Shown piece after piece: positions 52,285 to 57,879 of a stretch of DNA of 57,879 nucleotides (within the stretch, counting starts at the first letter, position 1; every line of letters begins with the position of its first letter). The notes under the pieces were generated by a model. The model was not told the DNA's origin, did not search any database, and saw only the letters and a program-made list of their open reading frames with translations. Location of the stretch: positions 1 through 57,879 of the forward strand of contig NZ_LZMH01000041.1 in the NCBI RefSeq assembly GCF_001673635.1, read 5' to 3'. The translations under genes and the position numbers were made by a program. This DNA comes from Mycobacterium asiaticum (GTDB lineage: Bacteria > Actinomycetota > Actinomycetes > Mycobacteriales > Mycobacteriaceae).

Positions 52285-52493
52285 ACACACTGGCTGGGTT
52301 GAACTTTCGGCAAGTGATGCCGCTCTTCGTCGTACCCGCGGCAGCGCCGAAGTCGCGAAATTGCCGCAGCTACCAGGGAATAACCTCAGTTAGGCTTGAT
52401 AACCATGACGTCCGGCAAGACGCAGCACGCTCGGGTTGGCCACCGCGGGCCGGAGAGTGACGGCTGCGCACCGGCCGAACGAGGAGAGTAGCA

Positions 52494-54725
52494 ATGGGCA
52501 TTCCGAGGCCGACGGGCGAGTACGCCGGTCAGATGCTTGAACCGGGCGGATGGCCGCAAGCCGACGAGGACACGTTCTACGACCGTGCGCAACAATACAA
52601 CCGCGTACTGCGCGAAGTCACCGACGTCATGGACTCCGCTCGCCGCCAGCAGGTCGAGATCTTCGACGGAGGTATCTGGTCGGGCGGTGCCGCAAACGCG
52701 GCCAATGGTGCGCTCGGCGCGAATCTGACCGAAATGAGCACGCTGCAGGATTATCTCGTCACCGTCATCACCTGGCATCAGCACATCGGCAACCTGCTCG
52801 TCCAGGCCAAATCCGAGATCGGGAACAACGTCGACGGGGCACAGCGCGAAATCATCATCCTGGAGAACGACACCGAGCTCGAGGCGGAGGCACGCCAAGC
52901 GGCGATCGAAGCGCTGGTCCGCGAAACACATCAGGCAAACACGAGTTTGGTCACCGAAACCGCGGAACAGGTTCGGGCGTCCAAGAATTGGAAGCCGCCG
53001 CACAACGCGCTCGAGGATCTGCTGCACCAGGTGACGCCGCCCGCTCCAGAGGTCCCGACGGTCGTCGTTCCGACGCCGGGCGCGCCCACCCCGGTCGGGC
53101 CGACGCCGGCACCGTTCGAGCCGATCCCGGCCAACCCCTACGAGCCCGTGGGTCCGGGCACACCTATCAGCCCGGTCACGCCGACCCCGTTCGACCCGGT
53201 GAACCCGAACCCGGTCACGCCGATCACCCCGGTGCCGTCGCTGCCGGTCACGCCGGTCAACCCGAGCCAGCCGGGCACGCCCATAACTCCGATCACGCCG
53301 GTCAACCCCAAACCTCAGCCATACCAGCCGGTCACCCCGGTGAACCCGGCGCCAGCGCCCGCGCCGACCCCCGCGCCGACGCCGGGCAAGCCGACGCCGG
53401 GTCCTGCCCCCGCGCCAACGCCCGGCGGGCCGCCGCCGGACCTGCCATCCGCGCCGGCGAGCCCGAGCACTCCGTCGGGTCCGGCTATTCCTGGCACCGA
53501 ACCGGCGCACGTGAAGCCGGCGGCGGCCGTCGATGTTCCCGCCCACACCGGTCAACCGGGCGGTTCCTCGTCTCCGTCGCATCGCGGGGACGACGCAGCG
53601 CCGGCGATGGCACCCGCGGCGGCCACCGGAATCCCGCCGGCTGCGCGAAGCACCGCGAGCGGAATGGGACCGGTGGGTGCGGCGGCAAGTCCGAGTGCGG
53701 GTGCGGCCGCGGGCGGTCCGGGTGCCGGTGGGCGCGCCGCGGGCGGTCGGGCGCCGCTGGGTGGGGCCGGGCGGGCACCGGCCGGCGCGTCGCCGCCGCG
53801 CCCGGCGTCGGCCCGCACTACACCGGCGGCCCGGCCCACCCCGGCGAACCGTACGGACGACGACCAGAAGGACAAGCCGAGCTCCGCAGACGATGTCACC
53901 GCGCTGCCGTCCATCCCGGTCTCGGCCGCACGGGCCGCGCGTGACGCGGCGGCCGCGGCATCCCGCGCCGGTGGCGCCAAAAAGGATCCGCTGCGCCTGG
54001 CGCGACGGATTGCTGCCGCGCTGAACGCCCGCGACCTCGCCGGTGGCGACGACTATGGATTCTTCTGGGTCACCGCCGTCACCACCGACGGTGAGATCGT
54101 TGTCGCCAACAGCTACGGGCTGGCCTACATACCGGACGGCGTCCAACTGCCCGCCAAGGTGTTCATGGCCAGTGCCGACCGAAACGTCCCGGTCGACGAA
54201 AAGGCCCGCAGCGCAACCTATCCGGTCATCGCCGTGCAGACCTGGGCCGCCTATCACGACCTGAAGCTACGGGCCGTGATCGGCACCGCCGAGCAACTGG
54301 CGAACTCCGATCCCGGTGTCGCCAAGATCCTGCTGGAGGACGACGACATCCCGGACACCGGCAAGATGGTCGGCCGGCCGCGCCTTGAGGTGGTGGACCC
54401 GGCGGCGGCGGCGCAGTTGGCGGAGACCGATGACCTGCATCTGGTGGACCTGCTGCCGCCGGCCCCGGCCGACGCCAACGCTCCCGACGACGAGCGACAC
54501 ATCCTGTGGTTCGAGCTGATGAAGCCGATGACGAGCACGGCGACCGGTCGCGAGATCGCGCACCTGCGCGCCTTTCACGCCTACGCCGCGCACAGCCAGG
54601 ACCTCGCTCTGCACAAGGCCTACAAAGCGGCCGACGCCGAGGCGCAGCGTCCGGCGGTCGAGGAGTTCTTGTACTGGCGTCACGTCGCCGCCCTGCTCGA
54701 CAGCGCGATCTCGCAGGCCACCTGA
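52494..54725 (+). CDS. espK: ESX-1 protein EspK
   Basis: Protein of 743 residues (729 in Rv3879c). The N-terminal ~170 residues are helical with a WxG-like [10 protein letters not shown] and act as chaperone-like binder of EspB in the literature. Residues ~185-330 are Pro/Thr repeats of PVTPVNP type, ~330-490 are Pro/Ala/Gly-rich, and the last ~250 are a folded globular domain ([29 protein letters not shown]). It has its own 5' gap with no clear promoter. Confidence 0.94.
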   Translation: MGIPRPTGEYAGQMLEPGGWPQADEDTFYDRAQQYNRVLREVTDVMDSARRQQVEIFDGGIWSGGAANAANGALGANLTEMSTLQDYLVTVITWHQHIGNLLVQAKSEIGNNVDGAQREIIILENDTELEAEARQAAIEALVRETHQANTSLVTETAEQVRASKNWKPPHNALEDLLHQVTPPAPEVPTVVVPTPGAPTPVGPTPAPFEPIPANPYEPVGPGTPISPVTPTPFDPVNPNPVTPITPVPSLPVTPVNPSQPGTPITPITPVNPKPQPYQPVTPVNPAPAPAPTPAPTPGKPTPGPAPAPTPGGPPPDLPSAPASPSTPSGPAIPGTEPAHVKPAAAVDVPAHTGQPGGSSSPSHRGDDAAPAMAPAAATGIPPAARSTASGMGPVGAAASPSAGAAAGGPGAGGRAAGGRAPLGGAGRAPAGASPPRPASARTTPAARPTPANRTDDDQKDKPSSADDVTALPSIPVSAARAARDAAAAASRAGGAKKDPLRLARRIAAALNARDLAGGDDYGFFWVTAVTTDGEIVVANSYGLAYIPDGVQLPAKVFMASADRNVPVDEKARSATYPVIAVQTWAAYHDLKLRAVIGTAEQLANSDPGVAKILLEDDDIPDTGKMVGRPRLEVVDPAAAAQLAETDDLHLVDLLPPAPADANAPDDERHILWFELMKPMTSTATGREIAHLRAFHAYAAHSQDLALHKAYKAADAEAQRPAVEEFLYWRHVAALLDSAISQAT

Positions 54726-54744
54726 CGGGCGGGTGGGAACCGGT

Positions 54745-54878
54745 ATGGCAAACACGACGGCGGGCCGCCCGGGCGGCTCTCCCGGGTGGCACGGCGCGCC
54801 GATGCCTGCGGCGGGCCGAAATTGGCGTCCGGGGGGTTGTGGCACGTCGGTTAAGATTTTCTGGATGGCAAACGACGG
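54745..54878. repeat. Imperfect direct repeats and a palindrome between espK and espJ
   Basis: ATGGCAAACACGACGG (54745-54760) recurs as ATGGCAAACGACGG (54865-54878), 120 bp apart. Next to the first copy is the perfect palindrome GCCGCCCGGGCGGC (54764-54777). They lie at the edge of the inverted espJ gene. Confidence 0.6.
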
Positions 54879-54893
54879 AGAAGGGACGCTGTG

Positions 54894-55691
54894 ATGGTTG
54901 AACCACTAGCAGTCGATCCCGCCCGTCTGGTCGCCGCCGCGAGCAAACTCACCGAGCTGGTCTTTCCGACGCCGCCTTCACCGATCGCCGCGACCGGTTC
55001 GGACGCGGTGTCGGGGGCGATCAACGAAACGATGCCGGCCATCGAATCCCTGGTCACCGACGGGATGCCCGGCGTCACCGCCGCGTTGAAGAGGACCGCG
55101 ACCAGCATGGGCGCCGCGGCCGATATCTACACGAAGGCCGATCAGTCGCTGGGCCAGGCACTGACGCAGTACGCATTCGGTGCGGACGGCCAGTCGATGG
55201 GCGCAAACGCACTTGGGGCGGTGACGGGCTTGGGCGGCGCCGCCGCGGGAGCTGCGATGCTGGGCGGACCTGTGGCCGCGGCACAACAGCTGGCGGGCGC
55301 GGCATCGGCAGGGGCGGTGTCGCAGGTCGGCGCCGCGGTTGGGGCACAGGCCGAGGCGTTGTCACCCCGGATCGCCGCGACCGTGCCACAACTGGTTCAG
55401 TTGGCGCCGATGGCTCAACAGATGGCGCCGATGGGACAGCAGGTCGGCCAAAGCGTTCAGCAGGCCGCATCTCAAGCCGGGCAGGGCGGTGGGGCCCAAC
55501 TCGCCAGCGACACCAAGCCGGCCGACGAGGACAAGAAGGACGACGAGGAGAACCCGGACGCCGACGGTAGCCCGGCCGACAGTGCGCCAGCCGACGGTGC
55601 CGCCGCGGGCAAGGCGACCCTGGTCAGCGCCCCGGTGGAGGGCTCCGCCGGCGGGAAGTCGGCGGCGGGGCCGGTCGCGGCGCCGATCTGA
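54894..55691 (+). CDS. espJ: ESX-1 protein EspJ
   Basis: Probable secreted ESX-1 protein of 265 residues (280 in Rv3878). The N-terminal ~95 residues align with M. tuberculosis EspJ from memory (MVEPLAVDP, AINETMP, the YTKAD secretion motif and DQSLGQALTQYAFG). The rest is Ala/Gly/Gln-rich with TVPQLVQLAP, then an acidic disordered tail. ATG 54894 is preferred to GTG 54891. It is co-directional with espK and convergent with eccD1, the opposite orientation to M. tuberculosis. Confidence 0.92.
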   Translation: MVEPLAVDPARLVAAASKLTELVFPTPPSPIAATGSDAVSGAINETMPAIESLVTDGMPGVTAALKRTATSMGAAADIYTKADQSLGQALTQYAFGADGQSMGANALGAVTGLGGAAAGAAMLGGPVAAAQQLAGAASAGAVSQVGAAVGAQAEALSPRIAATVPQLVQLAPMAQQMAPMGQQVGQSVQQAASQAGQGGGAQLASDTKPADEDKKDDEENPDADGSPADSAPADGAAAGKATLVSAPVEGSAGGKSAAGPVAAPI

Positions 55692-55698
55692 GAAGGAT

Positions 55699-57234
55699 CT
55701 AGAACCGCAGATTCCGCACCATGTCGTAGACCCCGGTGGTCCACAACAGCAGCGGAATGATCGAAGCCACCACGGCACCGTCGAGGAGTTCGGTGATCCG
55801 CTTCATCACGGGCGACAGGCGCTTGATCGGGGCCATCGCTCCGAAGATGATCAACGCGACCACCACCAGCACCAGGTAGCCGGCGAGAATCGCCCACGCC
55901 CACTGTGGGTACCAGAGGCAAAGGCGCATGGCCAAGCCCGTCGGGATTGCGGCGGTCGCGGCCAGTAGCGACCAGGCGCACCAACGATCCACATAAAGCC
56001 GCGAACGGAACCCACACAGCACGGTCAACAACCCGGCGACAACCAGACTGTGGACGAAGAAGTGCCCGTGCACCACCACCGCGACGGCACCGGCCGCCAG
56101 GATCACGGCGCCCGCCGTCACATACCCGACCAGCAGTTGTTTGGCCAGTTTGCTGCGTTCGGTCAGCCGGGCCGCGGACGCCGGCACCGACGCGATGATC
56201 GCCTGCCAGGTCGGCGTCTCCTCGTTGGTGGCGTCCTCGGCGGTCACCGGGTCGAGGAGTTCCTCGTTGTCGACCGTCTCACCCGGAACGGGGATCGGCG
56301 GCAACGCGATTCGCGCCACGGCGACCGTGAGCTTGGCGGCGTTGGTCACGACGAACAAACCGAATGCGATTGCCCCGGCCGGCACCCACTCCTGGTAGCC
56401 GTAACCAGTCGCGACGGCGGCACCGACCAGCGCCATCATGCTGATCACGACGAACGAGGCCACTTCGTGGCGTCGGCGAGGGCCGCCGCGGACCAACACC
56501 GTCAACAACAGCACCGCGGTAGCTGCGGCGGCCAGGTGCGGCGCCCCGAGCGAACTTGTGCCACGTGGCAGCGGGACGGCGGTCGCCGCCGCGCCCGCCA
56601 GCAGCGGGTAAGCGGCAATCAGCAGGCACTCGGAAAGATCGGCCTTGGCGTAGAACCGCTTCGCCACGAACGACACGACCAGGGCGATGATGCCCAGCAG
56701 GCCCAACGCCACCGGCCAATACCAGCTGCGCCCGGTCGTCCACCACGCGCGCATGGCGATGGCGGTCAGCGGGAGGGCCAGGATCGGGATGGCCACCGAG
56801 ATGAAACGCTCGACCGCCGTTCGATCGAATTCCGGCGATTCGTCCAGCACCGCGATCGCGTCGATGACGTCTTCGACCAGCGGTCGGTATCGCTCCGTCC
56901 GGCTGGCCGAAACAAGGGTCAACAACGAGCCGTCCACCACGCCGGCCTCGTCTAGGGACTGTTCGGGCCGCAGCGGCGGCGACCCCGGGCGGGCGAACGT
57001 CCACACGCCCTGGGCGGCGAAGTCGAAGCCCGCCAGGACATCCGGTGGGGTGTCTTCGAGCATGTCGGCCAGGACCGCGACGGTCTCGTCGATGTAGGTG
57101 GCCATCGGTGCCGCCGCCGGCAGCACCAGGTCGGTCATCCGCTTTCCGGTCAGGACCGTCACCCGGGTGGTGGCCGGCCTCGCGGGCGCGGTCTGAGATG
57201 CGGTGGAGCCGGCGGCAACAGCAGGTGCGCTCAA
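55699..57234 (-). CDS. eccD1: ESX-1 channel subunit EccD1
   Basis: Core membrane subunit of ESX-1 with 511 residues, identical in length to Rv3877. The N-terminal ~110 residues are a ubiquitin-like domain (TRVTVLTGKRMTDLVLPAAAPMATYI, DGSLLTLVS), followed by the 11 membrane helices known for the family. It starts with TTG 57234, which overlaps the espI stop (TTGA). Its 3' end is 7 bp from the convergent espJ stop. Confidence 0.96.
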   Translation of the reverse strand: MSAPAVAAGSTASQTAPARPATTRVTVLTGKRMTDLVLPAAAPMATYIDETVAVLADMLEDTPPDVLAGFDFAAQGVWTFARPGSPPLRPEQSLDEAGVVDGSLLTLVSASRTERYRPLVEDVIDAIAVLDESPEFDRTAVERFISVAIPILALPLTAIAMRAWWTTGRSWYWPVALGLLGIIALVVSFVAKRFYAKADLSECLLIAAYPLLAGAAATAVPLPRGTSSLGAPHLAAAATAVLLLTVLVRGGPRRRHEVASFVVISMMALVGAAVATGYGYQEWVPAGAIAFGLFVVTNAAKLTVAVARIALPPIPVPGETVDNEELLDPVTAEDATNEETPTWQAIIASVPASAARLTERSKLAKQLLVGYVTAGAVILAAGAVAVVVHGHFFVHSLVVAGLLTVLCGFRSRLYVDRWCAWSLLAATAAIPTGLAMRLCLWYPQWAWAILAGYLVLVVVALIIFGAMAPIKRLSPVMKRITELLDGAVVASIIPLLLWTTGVYDMVRNLRF

Positions 57235-57879
57235 CGACGTCCCGCCCTTTCAAAATCGTCGGACAGAGCCGCGGCCAGTTCGAGTACCCGCCGTTGGTAG
57301 GCGGGGTCGAGTTGGTCGAGCTGAATTTCGGTTCCCGTCGCGATGTGCTTGTCCCAGGGCAGCAACACGACCCGGTCCGGTTGTATCAGCTGCTGGAACT
57401 GCCGCACTAGTTTCTTCTCCGCGACGTTGGTCTCGCCGACCGCGACGTGGTTGATGACCACGACGACGCGACTCAGCAGATCCTGATACCCGTTGTGCCG
57501 CAGCCACTCCAGCGCACTCTCGGCTTGCCGGGCGCTGTCCAGCGACACGTTGGTCACGATCACGATCGCCGACGCGGTCTCGAGCACACCGCGGGTGACC
57601 GGGTCGAACAATCCCGGCCCGCAGTCGGCCAGCACCAGGTTGTAGAACTTGGACACCGTGTCGACCGCGAAGCGCAGGTCCTCACCGCTGAGTCCGCGTT
57701 GCGCCGTGGTGTATTCGGCGGTCGGCAGGATTTCCAGATTGTGGGCGTTCACGCTCGTGTGTGCGCGCACATCGTTGTAATGCGAAAGGTTCTGGTCGGC
57801 AATCAAATCCGCGATCGAAGACGGCGAGGTACGCCCGGCGCGCTCGGCCAAGTTGCCGCAACCGGGGTCCGCGTCGAGC
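57231..57879 (-). CDS. espI: ESX-1 ATPase-like protein EspI, C-terminal part (5' end outside window)
   Basis: MinD/ParA-like protein; 215 of about 666 residues are visible and the frame remains open at the window edge. DADPGCGNLAERAGR is the loop after the P-loop strand, LVLADCGPG a Walker-B-like strand, and VVINHVAVGETN the base-recognition region. EspI regulates ESX-1 at low ATP in M. tuberculosis (literature knowledge). Overlaps eccD1 by 4 bp. Confidence 0.93.
   Translation of the reverse strand, partial: LDADPGCGNLAERAGRTSPSSIADLIADQNLSHYNDVRAHTSVNAHNLEILPTAEYTTAQRGLSGEDLRFAVDTVSKFYNLVLADCGPGLFDPVTRGVLETASAIVIVTNVSLDSARQAESALEWLRHNGYQDLLSRVVVVINHVAVGETNVAEKKLVRQFQQLIQPDRVVLLPWDKHIATGTEIQLDQLDPAYQRRVLELAAALSDDFERAGRR

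Noticed and set aside
53040..53420. Pro/Thr repeats in espK as a CRISPR-like or minisatellite array
   Set aside because: Repeats are degenerate at DNA level and encode the known Pro-rich region of EspK; no constant repeat with unique spacers.
52386..54257. 623-codon minus-strand open frame opposite espK
   Set aside because: Arg/Gly-rich antisense of a Pro-rich coding region; espK is well supported.

Overview
This 57.9 kb window is a GC-rich actinobacterial chromosome segment that I assign to a non-tuberculous Mycobacterium. The evidence is gene content. It carries the right-hand part of an ESX-1 (type VII) secretion locus (mycP1, eccE1, espB, espL, espK, espJ, eccD1, espI), with MycP1, EccE1, EspL and EccD1 matching the M. 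tuberculosis lengths I remember. It also carries the block lppI-lipT-pncA-SnoaL protein-sugar ABC transporter (Rv2046 to Rv2038c order in M. tuberculosis), an 18 kDa-antigen type Hsp20, and UdgX. Hsp18 and UdgX are absent from M. tuberculosis to my knowledge. I saw no rRNA, tRNA, CRISPR, insertion sequence or prophage.

Layout. 0-9 kb: end of a cytochrome P450 with an overlapping SDR, lppI, leaderless-looking lipT, a kinase-like fusion protein overlapping a gluconokinase, a DoxX protein with a long hendecad-repeat tail, and pncA with its SnoaL-like partner. 9-15.5 kb: a DoxX-like protein divergent from an ECF41-like sigma factor, then a four-gene sugar ABC importer and a DUF3097 protein. 15.5-27.6 kb: a stress-response island. 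It holds an OsmC/acyl-CoA-dehydrogenase/ECF sigma/anti-sigma operon, two tandem-domain universal stress proteins around the ferredoxin fdxA with DosR-like sites, a PAS-ANTAR regulator behind hsp18, a MerR regulator, and a short-form Orn/Lys/Arg decarboxylase. Next comes an operon with a SigF-type promoter (flavodoxin-like, DUF1360, ChaB/SAP, UdgX), then a HAD phosphatase, a strong bidirectional hairpin and a CsbD protein.

27.7-47.4 kb: metabolic genes. These are a pyruvate-oxidase-like TPP enzyme, an aromatic meta-cleavage operon (dioxygenase, FAH hydrolase, FAD monooxygenase) divergent from a TetR regulator, and a third universal stress protein. They continue with an acyltransferase, an aldo/keto reductase, an acyl-ACP thioesterase, a flavoprotein, a crotonase/hydrolase/TPR run, a cupin, a molybdopterin oxidoreductase, a hotdog protein and a proline-rich membrane protein. 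47.7-57.9 kb: ESX-1.

How it fits together. The central island combines hypoxia (DosR-type sites), general stress/stationary phase (SigF-type promoter) and thiol-redox (ECF/ZAS with OsmC) control over protein protection, electron transfer and DNA repair. The ESX-1 end encodes the membrane components EccD1 and EccE1, the mycosin protease, and secreted or chaperone Esp proteins. The most notable structural point there is that espJ is inverted relative to M. tuberculosis. The most notable regulatory points are the SigF promoter in front of the UdgX operon and a pair of mutually exclusive hairpins in front of the PAS-ANTAR gene.
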